Source: Arabidopsis thaliana
Lineage: Eukaryota; Streptophyta; Magnoliopsida; Brassicales; Brassicaceae
NCBI RefSeq assembly: GCF_000001735.4
Contig: NC_003070.9
Location: 25,281,971-25,345,970, forward strand
Direction of reading: 5' to 3'
DNA length: 64,000 nt
Shown here: one piece after another, positions 51,167-62,602 of the stretch
Numbering within the stretch: the stretch's first letter is position 1
Layout of the letters: each line of letters opens with the position of its first letter
The notes under the pieces: model-generated
Seen by the model: only the letters and a program-made list of their open reading frames with translations
What the model was told of the DNA's origin: nothing
Databases searched by the model: none
Program-made: the position numbers and the translations under genes

Positions 51167-52502
51167 TTATTGACACCAACAACGAGAGGGAAGCTTAAAG
51201 GAGAAAGAAAAAGAAGAAGGCAAGTGACCACTCCTCCTTATATAATCAGCTTTCTCCGATGTCTTCACCGCCTTTTCGTTTAACTTAGCCTCCGCATTCG
51301 CCCTCCTCTCTTCCGCTATCCTTTTCGTCGCAGCTAGCTTGTTGGCCAACTTCTCCTCTGCCCTTGCTTTCATCCTCTCCGCCTTCACCTAAACACACGT
51401 TCACACATTGTTTTAAAACCTTTTCAATCCATAACGTTATTTTTCTCTTTAACAATTAATAGATCCAATCCATATCAAACCAATCCACACTACTTTGTCT
51501 TTTAAAAAACTAAAAAAAGACTGAACCGAAATTCGGATTGAACACGTGTTGACAACTCTCTTTCCACAATTAGACAGAACATCTTACCTCCATTTTCTTC
51601 ATCTCCATCTCAGCCTTTCTCTTCTCGTGATTCTCCCAAGCTTGTATCTTCACTTCCTCTCTCTTATACCTAATTCCACACAAAAAAAAAAAACTCTCAA
51701 ACACGAATCACATTAACACATATTAAAATCAACCATAAATTTAACCAATTAACGTTAATCACCTAGCCATGAATTTAGCACGTTCTGCTTCATCCCAAGC
51801 CATGGCTCGAGCTTCCATAGCACTCATAGCCTTCTTACTCTCCACAAAACCATTAACCTTCTCACTATTATTACTCTCTACCCTCCTAACCTCCGTCACC
51901 GTCTCCATCACAACCCCCACCGCCTCACCACGTTGTGAAGCCCTCACCGGTGAAGTCACAGGACTCCTCCCAACCGGTGTAGTAGCTCGCACCGGTGTAG
52001 CTGTTCTAGAAGGCTCTTGACTACCAATAGGAGTCATCTCAGTCCCCATATCTCTCACACAAACGGATCTAATCACAGCCGTTGGATTAATACTACTTTC
52101 TTTCCTCCAAACAGATTCACCACAATCAACATTCTTCGTCTCAACCTCCGGTCTTCCCGCCGCCATCTCTTCATCATCATACTCAACGTACTGATCTTCT
52201 CCTTCACGTTCTCTCTGTGAAGCTGAAGCTATAAGTCTAAGATCATCCGCGTTCGAGTTTCTCGGCTTATTACTTCTTGAGTGATGACTACTCTTGTCAC
52301 CACCTCCACCACCTCCACGAGCAAACCCTACACCAGAAAGCCATTTCTGAGCATCGTCCCATTTTGACGGCGCTGGCTTCCCCATAGTAGACCGGTGATG
52401 GTTTGGTGTCCGGTTCGAACCTTTCTGAAACTCAAAACCGTTCGATATCTCCGGTGTCGCTGGTCCTATCCATCCTTTGTTATCTTCTACACTAGATCTC
52501 AT
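51167..52502 (-). CDS. Remorin family protein
   Basis: Plant-specific protein of plasma-membrane nanodomains. Three exons, 51763-52502, 51588-51669 and 51167-51388, give 347 residues. The N-terminal two thirds is disordered and contains Pro/Thr-rich phosphosite-like motifs (TPIGSQEPSRTATPVRATTP). The C-terminal remorin domain (about 230-335) is a long coiled coil: AMEARAMAWDEAERAKFMAR, YKREEVKIQAWENHEKRKAE, KAERMKARAEEKLANKLAA. It ends with the lipid-anchoring tail of hydrophobic residues and cysteines (PSRCWCQ). By recall At1g67590; subgroup symbol not certain. Confidence 0.93.
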
Positions 52503-54730
52503 TCTTACGAATAAAATGACACAGAGATCTATTAGAAGGTTTTTATCTATATGGATAGATAGAGAAATGACTTAGAAGGATAAAAATAAAAGATGTGGCG
52601 AAGCAATCAAAGAGTCGTCACTCTCATAGGAACCCACTTGATGATGAAGTTGAGAGATTTCAGAAATGTGACATTAATGTCCAGATGGGTTGTTGTAGAG
52701 ACGAGAATGATAGTGTCTTTATAACTCTCTAATTATCACTATGTTTTTTTCTATCTAAATAGCATAAATTGATATAGACCCACTATTTTTTGTTTTTTTA
52801 CTTTAAATTAATGTTTTTATTAGAATGCTCAGATCTGGTTTGTGTTAAAAGCTTAGATTAATCATGTGTACGTGGGGAGAAAGTGACTAAGTAATCACCA
52901 TTAAAGTAAAGCGATGATAATAATGCAAATGCAATGGGAACAATCACAAAACAATTAGGGGGAATCTTGGAAGAAGTAAAGAGTTTGGGGAAAAGGTTAA
53001 TAATGTAGTTCCCGAGAGAGTGGTATTTTTTAAGATACGACTACTACAGTTGTACTTTTTAACGGTAACTTTAGATTAGATTTTTTTGTTTAGCTGAAGG
53101 TGGTTTTGTTGTTGAGATTATAACACGTGTACGGTTAAAGATCTTGGAATGAGTGGCGAGAGATGGGTTTTGTCGGTCCGGGTTAGGGTAAAAGCGGGTC
53201 CGGGTTTGACTGACAAGGTCACGTGGTCTTTGACAGGTCTCCCTATTGCTTTTGGTTTCTTATGGATTCAATATTTATGTACTTCTTTTTACTCGCATTT
53301 TCTATTTATGTTTAAAGTTTCTAATTTAAAAAAAAAGGGTATAATTGCCTTTGGATGTTAATATGTTATGGATTAATGTACAAAAAATTAAAAAATAAAT
53401 GTGAATAATGTCATGTCAAAAAAATGTGAATAATGTCCACATTATTTGAAAACGAACAGTGTAGTAGAGAAAACAGTTTTCGATTGATCCGGGTACTTAA
53501 TCATCTTGTCGATAAAGACATAATGTATGTAGATCTTAGCACATAGGAAAATTTTAATAAACATGGTACATGTTTTATTTTCTTTGTCTTTTTTTTTTCA
53601 TTACCACAAAATGTATTAGTCAAGTAAACAATATTGTAGTAGTCTTTGGATGTACGACAAGATTGTACATCTACTCTCTTTCGGATAGTATATATTTCGG
53701 GTGAAAAATATTATGTCAAACAAAAAGTTGAGATGTGTTGTTATGAGTCTCACATGATAAATTGAGAAATATTGTTGTTCTTTTATATGGGATAGATGAT
53801 GATAGTGAAAATTTTGAGTCGCAATTAACGACTATAAATCCATCTTTCAGAATTGTAAAAAAAGGTCATATGTTTACCGATTTGGCTGTGGCCAAATATG
53901 GTCACGACGTTAACCAAATAAATTCAGTGGCCAAAACCATTTTGGTGGCCAATCGATAATCATTTTAGTAGCCATGAAAAATATCTTGCTAATCAGTGGC
54001 TAAATTCCAATTCTTTTGTAGTTTGAAAATTGATGGTTGTATACATGAGTAATCATACATATAATGTTTAAGAATGATTATGACGACAAGAAGGAGATGA
54101 TAGAATGTGAAGATCAAAGGTAACTTTCGGTTAAATAAATATAATGCATGATTCTCCATCAGAGGTACTAAACCAGCTCTAATGACATTGGTTATCTTGA
54201 ACCTATTTGTCCAATGAATCTATCTGTTGTATGAAAGTTAAGGCTAAGTGTTTCTCCTAATAATATCACACATTAGAGGAATTTTATCAGCTAGCTTGTG
54301 CCAGAGGAAACAGAACTTAATGCTAATATATATGTGTTTAATGAGCCAAAAGAAATAAAGCAAATCAACATTAGCTCTATAAGCAAAACTTTGTAGTCAT
54401 GGAATTTAAGAGGAAATGAGATGATGAGTTTTAAAGTATTGATGCTCCTGAGTGCTGAATCTAAACAGATCATGTTCGTTGTAGTTCAATGCACAAGCTC
54501 CCATTTTACCACTTTACAGATCTGTGTAATGACGTTTCAAGTTTCCTTTACTAGAGCAAACCTAACTAAAATATATTGTCAATGACAAGAACAGAGCAGC
54601 AAAAAAAACAGAGAAATTAAGCTCAATTTCCAAATTCTATTTGCATGTCATGGCTATCTTTAAACTACCTAGCAGCGCCTTGACACACAATGGAGCAGAA
54701 AAGGCGAGATTTTGCTGTTCCCAGCTTAAG
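52503..54730. other. Intergenic 2.2 kb: remorin promoter and DUF212 gene 3' flank
   Basis: ACACGTGT-like G-box sequence near 53123 and CACGTGG near 53219 lie in the remorin upstream region. Around 53875-53970 a run of 'tggccaaa/ggtggcca' words forms a degenerate palindrome-rich patch that may be a transposon remnant; no boundary duplication was found. No gene supported. Confidence 0.4.
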
Positions 54731-55485
54731 CTACTTGGCTAACAAGATGACTAAGTACCCAACAACTGCTGTAGATATTCCAAGCATTCCACCAGCAATA
54801 ACCTGACGCCACCAAAATATAGATAGTCTCAAGTACTAACCACAATCATTCTCTTGCTTGGTGTGATCTGACACAATTAGTACTACATACTTACCTGGGG
54901 AGGAGTATGACCTAGAAGTTCACGCAAAGGTCTGGTTTCAGCCAGAGGATGCTCTGCAGGAAGTTCATACACAATCTGATTTAGAACCTCAGCTTGGCGT
55001 CCAGCATGTAACCTTACACCAGTTGCATCATACATAACCTACCAAACCAAACAATCTTAAATTCTTAATCATCCCCTGAAGTGATATAATCAAGAAAGGT
55101 CATTAATTAATTAAGTGATTAGCTAAAAACATACAATGGTAGTGAGAACCAAAGCGATAGCGAAATGTGAACCACCAAAACCTTCTTGTAAACCAACAGC
55201 TAAAGCTAAAGCTGTAACCGTTGCTGAATGTGATGAAGGCATACCTCCAGACCCAACAAGCCGTTTCAAATCCCATCTCCTTTCTTTATACCTACACCAA
55301 GTAGTTGTAAAATCAAATTTCTACAACTAGTCTGTTTCTTTAACCTAGACAGATATGAAAACGTACCAGGAGGTGAAGAATTTGATGAATTGTGCGATGG
55401 TGAAAGCTAAAACGGCGGAAATCAGAGGGTAATTTGTGAAAATTGAGATATAGTGCGAGGAAGATGAAGCCACCGATTCCTCCAT
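54731..55485 (-). CDS. DUF212 membrane protein (acid phosphatase/VPO-related)
   Basis: Four exons, 55367-55485, 55135-55291, 54895-55038 and 54731-54802, give 163 residues. A first membrane helix (YPLISAVLAFTIAQFIKFFT) is followed by WYKERRWDLKRLVGSGGMPSSHSA; GGMPSSHSA is the phosphatase/haloperoxidase (PAP2-like) signature. Then come ALALAVGLQ, a helix FAIALVLTTIVMYDATGVR, the HAGRQAEVLN segment, PLRELLGHTP and a final helix. This is the complete bacterial YuiD/DUF212 fold. Substrate unknown. The start at 55485 (MEESVASSSS) is the first ATG in that frame after the leader. By recall At1g67600. Confidence 0.92.
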
Positions 55486-57065
55486 TGAATGATGGTGATC
55501 GATTGATCTCGTATCGTAGGGCTTTAATCGTCTGATAGCTCTTCTACAGGATAAAGAACATACAGAGAAGACATAAAGTTGCGTGTAGAAATCTTTACCT
55601 TGAGACTCCTCTAATGGCTTCTTCTTCCTCAAATTTTATTTTCCTAGTTTTCTCGCTTTTTCTTCGGCAACAAACAACAGCTTTTATTTAATGTTTTTTA
55701 CTAACAAGTCTACACGACCTAAGTACAGATGAGATTATTACTTTTTTTTATCACCGTTTATATTATAATGACAAAACAGCTACATATCAATAAAGAATTG
55801 ACATCTGAAAAATTGCATATTATCTGAAATTATATAATAGAAATATTATTTTATAAACTCTGTTGATATGTTAGAAGTTTTTGCGATATTAATATACGTA
55901 TAGAGCTTTTTATTGTTTAAAGTTTTTATCCAGAAAGAAAGTTTAAATTCTGCTAGTTGGTTCAAAAATGCACATTCACAAAAATATAGCATGCGATATT
56001 AGAATACTGAATACACTATCAATCTATGATTGATCAGATTATCAGAATATGCTTCTGAGCTTCTCTGTTTGCTAGAGAATATGCTTTTTAGGCTTTAAGT
56101 GAAAAACAACTTGTTCTTTAAGCCGGCGTGGACGTAAAATTCCAAGAGAATATCCAAAATATGTTCTACAATTGAAGTATTTAACAACATGAGTTTACAT
56201 ATATATAGACTCTACACTAGGGCTTAACTACTGACTAGTTACAATTATAGCCTTAGCCTATACTTCTCTTTTGCAAGTCTTTGGCTTTGTTTTGGTGAGT
56301 TTCGACTGTTTACTGCTTTGCAGGTTTATGAAGCCTCTGGGAGGCAGCAGTGTTCATCTCAGGTTCTGAACACACACCAGAGTGAGCAAGTGACGGTTCG
56401 CTTGTAATTGAGTAGGAAATCAGTCGATATTCTTTTGAGTCACTCGGGTTAGAAGTAGGTTTTTGTGAAGGATAACTCTTGGTATTTTGGTATATTCTTC
56501 CTGTAATATGTTATTATCTATTTCAAGTTTTTCTAGTTTATGATGCTTTTGTATGTTAACATTGTGTATTTTGTGTTTTGGGACCAGGAAATGATCTGTT
56601 TCGAAACAGAGCATTTAACAGACAAAAGAAACACAACTGTGAACAGTTTAAATACTTGACTTGTTGATATAATCCTGATTAGGTGACTTGGCATATTGGT
56701 TCAACTTCTACCTCCAACTATATATAATAGCCAGCTTCGAAAATCCAGTGAGTTTTGGAAAGCAAAAACAGCTCATAATTTCGCCCTCGAGAAAAGGCAC
56801 CAGCTTTGGATTTCGAAGGTTAAGAGCTTGTCTAGAAAATCACTGCCCCGGGTTATTTGTGATTTTAGGTGTTATTTGTGATTGAAAGACAGCATCATCC
56901 AGCAATGGGAACCCCATTTGGGAGAAGCAAGTAGAGGATACACAACATATTCAGCCACTAAAGAGAAAAATCTAACATGGTGGCATTTTTGAAAGCAAAC
57001 ATCATAAGTTTATTCAGAAGCATAAATGAAACAAAGGGCAACTAAAGAGAAACAGAAAGAAAATA
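55486..57065. other. Intergenic 1.6 kb
   Basis: Promoter of the DUF212 gene on the left and 3' flank of the DUF295 locus on the right. Two overlapping short ORFs at 56688-56885 end in a tandem 'gttatttgtgatt' duplication; neither is convincing. Nothing else seen. Confidence 0.45.
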
Positions 57066-58149
57066 TTAACTGGCATGGAGAAACCATCGAGCATCCATAA
57101 GAGACATGTCGTCAGGAACAGGAAAGCGTTTGAGGGTCTTGGTTACAAGATTGAAGACACAGATGTCAAGGTCACGAGGTGACAATTGGCAGGGACGGTA
57201 GTGACGGGTGAAATAGATGGAGTCTGGTTCGATACCAAGGGTATCATTAGCAGGCATAGTGAAACCCAAGTCAAGAAGCAGGGCCTCACCACCAAGAGAA
57301 TCAACCTCAAGAACAGTGTGGCAGGCGTAATCTGGGAGTTCTACATTAGGATCATACTTGTAGACGCGGAAGCAGTCCCTCTGCCATGGATTACTCTCAA
57401 CCAACAAAACCTCTCCAGAGGTTGTAACAGCAATGCTAGAATCCCACGAGTGATAACGAGAAAGCATTGAGAATGGTTTATTACCCTCGGTGATGTCCTT
57501 GAAGAAACCTTGCGGTCCAGACAGATCTAGGACTTTAACAAAACGACGACTTGTCGAGATATAAAGAGAGTAACGCCCCAGTACCATATAAGATAAGCCA
57601 TCCAAAAAGTGGGCGTCTCGGAAAAACAGAGGAATGTCAGTGTAATGAGTGTCCCCTTTCTTGCAAAAGCTTATATAAGAGTGGCCAGGGAGGTCGAAGA
57701 ACCACACCACAACGTAATCTGTTCCACTCTCGTCTACCCACAAAAGGCCCCTCACAGTATCACAAGTCAGATCAGTGGCAACACGGGCACTATATTCCGG
57801 GCCATTATATTCCCTTTCAAATACTCTATCTCCCACACGCCTGACCTTACTAGTATCTGACGCAATCGACTCTAGAGACGGAAGAGGGGATCGTTTTCTC
57901 GCTAAAGACATCTATGATAACTAAATTGGATCCAGAATCTAACAACAATAACCAGTAACCCGAGTTTGCCAGGATTCGAGACCCTGGAAAGTCTCGCAGT
58001 TCCCTATGGATCTTCTTTCCTTCTTTTGGGTTGTACAGCACACAACCACCGTCTTTCGGTAAAAGCATCAGCCATGGAGATCCGCCTTTCTGGGGTAACG
58101 TTTCCGACGAGCTACAGGGTCGTTTGACTGAAGAAGAAGATACATTCAT
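57066..58149 (-). pseudogene. DUF295 (KIB1-4 beta-propeller) gene with a one-base frameshift
   Basis: Two overlapping frames encode successive parts of one DUF295 protein. The upstream part (58149 leftward) reads MNVSSSSVKR..., then SPWLMLLPKDGGCVLYNPKE, LANSGYWLLLLDSGSNLVII and DVFSEKTIP. The downstream part (to the stop at 57066) continues PLPSLESIAS..., GLLWVDESGTDYVVVWFFD, SLGGEALLLDLG and the usual C-terminus DARWFLHAS. Homology switches frame at the run of four G (57886-57889), where one extra base breaks the frame. This family, often with F-box or organelle-targeted members, is expanded in Brassicaceae and rich in pseudogenes. A TGA lies just upstream of the first frame, and no organelle presequence remains in frame. 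It could be a sequencing error or an accession-specific allele. Confidence 0.75.
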
Positions 58150-58614
58150 TATCAGGCGCAAGGGTTCTCGCGTTTGTGGCCTGAGATTGAGGGAGGCGTG
58201 TCACCTTCTGTCTGTAGAAGATACTAAAACTGGGAAGAAAGATTGTTTCTTTTGATATTGATCCGTTCTCTTCTTAACGATTACATGAGGCATAGCTCCT
58301 TATTTATACTAAAGTTAAGCCCTTGTAAAACCCTAGTTAACATTACACATGTCATCATCTAGTTACCATAAATCTATTCTTTGTTCATTGTACCTCTTTT
58401 GCTTGTGACAATCTTCCTCTTTTGCTTGTGTAATAGGCTAAGGGTATTAAATTTAATGTTTATTTTTGTATAAGAGAATAATTAAAGCGTTTTTTAATCA
58501 AAAAAATTAAACACCTAAAGCCGCATCACCAGCGTTGACCAACGTTCCGGTCAATCGAATTCGGTATTAGGGTTTAAACCCAACCGTCCCCCATTTCTCC
58601 ACCGCGCTTAGCTA
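58150..58614. other. Intergenic, divergent: DUF295 locus upstream and RsfS promoter
   Basis: About 465 bases between divergent starts. The stretch 58150-58260 may be the lost N-terminal coding part of the DUF295 gene; the remainder is AT-rich promoter. Confidence 0.45.
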
Positions 58615-59800
58615 ATGTTGACGACTCTTCGATCTCGTTGTTCGTCTCTTCTTCTAAATCAATCATGGAAGCTAGCTCCCAATCGCATCTTCGCTTCCTC
58701 TCCCTCTTTTTCTTCATCCGCCGGGATCTCTAATGTCTCAGAGATTCTCACACTTCCCGAAGTGGAGAAGATTCTCGCCGACGTGAAAGCTGATAACGTG
58801 ACTGTGATTCCTACACATAATCATTGTTTCTGGGCTGATTTCACTGTCATCGCCACCGGTAGATCCGATTGGCACTTAAGAAACATCGCTCAAGCTTTAG
58901 TTTATAGGGTACATACACATTTCACCTTCCACTTTTTCAATTCCTTCGTTGCTATTGTTCAATTGTTGATATAAGGATGGATAATGAGTACGTGTTTTGT
59001 GTTAAGAGTGAATTTGAAGACTAAGATGATAAGAGTGATCATTGTTTTCTTATATTCTTTGTGTTCAATCACAGGCCAAGCAAAAGCAGAAAGGAGCTAA
59101 ACATGTAATGTTACCTTCTGTGCAAGGGTACAATAGCAAGTGGATTGTCATAGACTACGGTTCGTTTTTGTATCTACAAGTCTTGGTTTTTCATTTTTGA
59201 TTTGTGGTGGCTGTAATTAGCTCTTATGGATACGTGTAGGAAAGTTTGTAGTCCATGCACTTGATGAGAAAGCCAGAGGTTATTTCAATTTGGAAAGCCT
59301 TTGGTCTGCTGAATCCTCTGGTACTGATACTTCAGATCAGGTAAACAATTGAACGCCTTACATATAGATTTTGTATGGCTGATAAGTGGTTACTGCTAAT
59401 TTCGTGAATAAAAGCTGAAACTTTTAGCTTGGGGTTATGTCTATAATGGAGATAAGAGATTTGATTATGTCATGAGCATTCGACAAGGACTGTCTCTCGA
59501 GTATTTGATTGAACCTAGCCAGTTATTAAATGTCATATCTGATGCTTCTCTTGCTACTACAGAATCTCTTTTAGTATTGATTTACATTTATCTCCTGATC
59601 TCTTGAAGCTCTTTACATTCTTCTGTTTCTTTTGTCTACCTTTCTCATCGATTCATTGAGAAAACAATTCAGTAGCCTAGGTTAATGTCTTTATTGATTC
59701 CAAAGACACCTTTTTGTTCTTGCAGGATCTCCAAAACGTTTTTGTAAAGGTCCGACCAAAGAACAATTCGAAAAGGAAACCGGCTAAAGTGAGTTCTTGA
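58615..59800 (+). CDS. Iojap/RsfS-like ribosome silencing factor, probably mitochondrial
   Basis: Four exons, 58615-58908, 59075-59159, 59240-59340 and 59726-59800, give 184 residues. The first ~38 residues are rich in Arg, Ser and Leu with no acidic residue (MLTTLRSRCSSLLLNQSW), a mitochondrial-type presequence. The RsfS/Iojap domain follows: LPEVEKILADVKADNVTVI, FWADFTVIATGRSDWHLRNIAQ, WIVIDYGKFVVHALDEKARGYFNLESLW. Bacterial RsfS and mitochondrial MALSU1 bind uL14 on the large ribosomal subunit and block or assist subunit joining. The C-terminal tail is basic. By recall At1g67620. Confidence 0.93.
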
Positions 59801-60140
59801 TCCTGTCCGATGGATACAATTTCTCATAAACTTCTCGAGTCTAGACGAGTTAAGAATAGGAGGATTTTAAAGCCTATTAAGTATTTATCTCCTTAATATT
59901 TTTTTTTTTGGTAAGTTTTATCTCCTTAATATTTGTAGTCATCTATCTATTTTTTCCTTAATATCTTTGCTTAAAAAAAATAAAAAATTTAGTCATCTAT
60001 CTATTTTTTTTTTCTTTTTTAAATATGGAAAAGGATTAATCTGTCTCTCCTCCTCAAAAAAAGGAAACGAATTTATCCCTCTTAATATAAATAATCAAAT
60101 TGGCAAACTTGGGAACAGACACTCTTGAATCTCTCTCAAC
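59801..60140. other. Intergenic 340 bases
   Basis: RsfS 3' UTR and F-box gene promoter. The phrase 'atctccttaatattt...tagtcatctatctatttttt' is repeated imperfectly (about 59890-60010). No gene. Confidence 0.5.
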
Positions 60141-60893
60141 ATGGTGGTATCCTTGTCTTTGCATGCGTCTTCTTCTATTAGGAAATCGAAAACAAAAGCA
60201 AGCTTATGTCTCGATTCTTTACCAGAAGATCTTCTCGTGGAGATTTCTTCATGTACCGGAGCTTCTTCCTTGTCAGCGGTTCGTAATCTCAGACTAGTTT
60301 CGAAATCGTTTCGACGTATCTGTGATGAAAAGTATGTTTTCTACCGACTATCCCTCAAAGAAATCGAATTTCTCCCATGGCATGAGAACAGTGCAAAATT
60401 CATCGAGAGATGTACCGAGAGTAGAAACCCCGAAGCGTTGTTTCAGAAAGGATTCATTAACTATTTTCGAGATAAACTTCAAGACCGAGGACTCGAATAT
60501 TTAGCTGAAGCTGCGGAAAAAGGTATCAAAGAAGCAAAATATGTCTACGGGGTGATTCTAATCTGTCTTGGAGGCAAAACAAAACAAAAGGGTTTCGAGA
60601 TCTTGTCTTCTGTTATAAAGCAGTTGATGTCAACTACAATGAATGAGTTGGTGGAATTTCGATACAAGATTCAAAAGATTAGATACGGTTTTTGGTGGTC
60701 TGACAACACGGTGGTGGAACAACTCAAAACAGCCTACGTTAGTGAGAAGTGCAAGTGCGATTGTAAAACCAGGATGTTATTATTAGTAATGAATCGTGGT
60801 TGGTATTTATTCGGTGATGAAACCGACTTGGATTTTTCTTCTGCTTGTGAGTTATATCTGGTGCATCATGAAGTTGAACTTTTCTTGAGATGA
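60141..60893 (+). CDS. F-box protein with Sel1-like segment
   Basis: Single exon, 250 residues. The F-box is at about residues 25-70 (LDSLPEDLLVEISSCTGASSL...RLVSKSFRRICDE), which would tether substrates to an SCF ubiquitin ligase through SKP1. The next part (NPEALFQKGFINYFRDKLQDRGLEYLAEAAEKGIKEAKYVYGV) has the small-residue spacing of Sel1/TPR-like repeats, and a CKCDCK cluster lies near residue 200. The start is the first ATG of the frame (MVVSLSLHASSS). This F-box group is variable and fast evolving in Arabidopsis. A hAT element begins only about 270 bases downstream and may alter the 3' end of the transcript. By recall At1g67623. Confidence 0.88.
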   Translation: MVVSLSLHASSSIRKSKTKASLCLDSLPEDLLVEISSCTGASSLSAVRNLRLVSKSFRRICDEKYVFYRLSLKEIEFLPWHENSAKFIERCTESRNPEALFQKGFINYFRDKLQDRGLEYLAEAAEKGIKEAKYVYGVILICLGGKTKQKGFEILSSVIKQLMSTTMNELVEFRYKIQKIRYGFWWSDNTVVEQLKTAYVSEKCKCDCKTRMLLLVMNRGWYLFGDETDLDFSSACELYLVHHEVELFLR

Positions 60894-61154
60894 TTTAGTG
60901 ATCAATGATGTATTAAACTAAATTATAACTAATAAAGAGTGATTTTTGGTTTTACTTTCGGATACATTTATACGAGGAAGAGTACAATGGCCAATACTCT
61001 ACTGCTTCTTATTGCATGAACCTAATACTAAATATAAATCGTAATACATAGCTTCTTTTGGTTATAATCTCAACCACTACTCTAGATTGTATTCTGAAAT
61101 AGTACATAAACCGAAATTTTCCTTTTGAGGCCAAAAAATCTAAAATTGATGGGG
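60894..61154. other. Intergenic: F-box gene 3' flank
   Basis: AT-rich; no feature besides the approach to the transposon target site. Confidence 0.5.
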
Positions 61155-61373
61155 AGATATACTGGGCCTGTGAATTTGAACCGAACCGATTTGTCCGAAC
61201 CGAACCGAACCGAGGTTTGGACAAATCGGTTCGGTTAAGGTTAATTGAGTATAACCGATCGGTAAGTGTTTAAAATCATTTCGGTTAACCGAGATTTTCG
61301 GTTCGGTTCATGAGAACCGAACGGTTAACCGAAAATAATAAAACCCTAACCTAACCTAGATTACTAGCCGCCT

Positions 61374-61948
61374 ACTCTTCTTCTTTGTCTTTTTTTTTTT
61401 TGATTCACCGGGAGACGGAAGCTCCCGGAATATTATTAAAAAAGAAAAAAGAAAAAAAAACAAAGCTTACAACCGGACTCGTCTTGGTCGCGTTGACCCA
61501 AGACTATCCTCATGCAAAATCACCTCTAAATCATCCGGAACATCAATAAGAGAATGAAAACCTAAAGGTAAAGAAAATGCATAGTTAGCTAGACCGTCGG
61601 CTAGACGATTAGCCTCCCTATACACGTGAGTTATTCGGACAATCCAGTCCTTCGATAATAAGCCATGGCACAACCGCACCAGGAACGACAGCGGATGTTG
61701 ATCACCGATCCCTGTCTTGAGAAAACCAACTACCAACTCCGAATCAACTTCGAGCTCCACACGAGTCAACGCCTTAGTCCAAGCTAGGTAAAATCCATAA
61801 TAAACCCCCCACAGCTCCGCTAAAGGCGCTGAGCATCTCCCGATATTAAGCGCAAAGCCTCCACACCAATTTCCAGCTCCATCCCGTATCACACCACCCG
61901 CCGTCGCTAACCCCGGGTTTCCACGAGAAGCACTCTTCTTCTTTGTCT
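61374..61948 (-). mobile_element. 5'-truncated LINE fragment nested in the hAT element
   Basis: Inserted sequence 61391-61931 is bounded by a perfect 17-base direct repeat ACTCTTCTTCTTTGTCT (61374-61390 and 61932-61948). Read on the minus strand it ends in an 11-base poly(A) tail (T-run 61391-61401). Just before the tail is a perfect 7-bp stem-loop (61408-61428), and it is truncated at its 5' end: all hallmarks of target-primed reverse transcription. The coding part (61929 down to a stop at 61467) is the C-terminal RNase H domain of a plant LINE: ATAGGVIRDGAGNWCGGF, APLAELWGVYYG, ELEVDSELVVGFL and YREANRLADGLANYAF. Truncation removed the first catalytic Asp of the RNase H site, so it is a dead fragment. 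The apparent ATG-started ORF extending to 61994 begins in flanking hAT sequence and is a chimera. Confidence 0.9.
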
Positions 61949-62115
61949 GATAATGCCCGTTCCTTATTCTTTTTCTTCTATTCTTCTTCTTCAATTCTTC
62001 TTCTTCTTCTTCTAAATGACTAATATCATTCTTCTTCTTCGATTCTTCTTCTTCTTCAATCCTTCTTCTTCTTCGATCATTCTTCTTCTTCGATCCTTCT
62101 TCTTCTTCTTCTTTT
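61949..62115. repeat. (TTC)n-rich microsatellite inside the hAT element
   Basis: Interrupted TTC/CTT runs separated by 'gat' and 'aat' words. The LINE target site lies in the same TTC-rich tract, so it existed before that insertion. Confidence 0.8.
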
Positions 62116-62488
62116 CTGAGTTGGATTCGTCATCTGAATGCTTTCAAATTGATGGTTGGATTTGATTTGCTTTAGTTTCTTCTTGCTTTTTCTTTGTGGT
62201 TTTGGATTCCGTTGATGATGCCCTTCTTCTTCACTGTTGATTTGGATTTCAATCTAGAAATGAAGGCTTTTCACCATTTTTCACAAGTTTTTTTCCTTTT
62301 TTTTTTTAACACCCAGACAAACCGAAAAACCGAATGCCAAAAACCGAATAAACCGTGTCCGAACCGAACCGAACCGAATCATTAGTCGGTTCTATTCGGA
62401 ATAGATTTCAATTTCCGAATAACCCGAGAAACCGAAAAACCGAAACCGAATAACCCGATCGGACAAAAGTCGCAGGCCTAAGATATAC

Positions 62489-62602
62489 TATACATCTGAA
62501 TATTACATTTGCATCTAACCGTAGCATGAAAAGTGAGAGGAACCAAAGGCTTCTATTATATATGGAATTAGCAGAGTTGGGCAAACGTTGCAGGTTCTGT
62601 TT
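62489..62602. other. POLA2 3' untranslated region
   Basis: Short gap between the transposon and the POLA2 stop codon; the hAT element therefore sits within about 115 bases of the POLA2 coding end and may provide its 3' UTR or terminator. Confidence 0.5.

Larger units (their letters stand above)
61155..62488. mobile_element. Non-autonomous hAT-like transposon with 8-bp target duplication
   Basis: The element spans 61163-62480 and is flanked by a perfect 8-base direct repeat AGATATAC (61155-61162 and 62481-62488), the duplication length made by hAT transposases. Its ends are imperfect inverted repeats: TGGGCCTGTGAATTTG on the left and, read inward from the right, TAGGCCTGCGACTTTT, matching at 13 of 16 positions. 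Both subterminal zones carry dense copies of ACCGAA/CGGTT (about 61180-61330 and 62320-62460), like hAT subterminal binding repeats. It encodes no transposase. Without the nested LINE its own length is about 760 bases, including a TTC-rich core. Confidence 0.85.

Noticed and set aside
56688..56885. Two overlapping ORFs of about 60 codons
   Set aside because: Same strand, different frames, no family and no splice evidence; likely chance or a worn repeat.
61467..61994. 175-codon ORF as an intact RNase H gene
   Set aside because: The first codons come from hAT flanking sequence across the target duplication; the true LINE part is 5'-truncated and lacks one catalytic residue.
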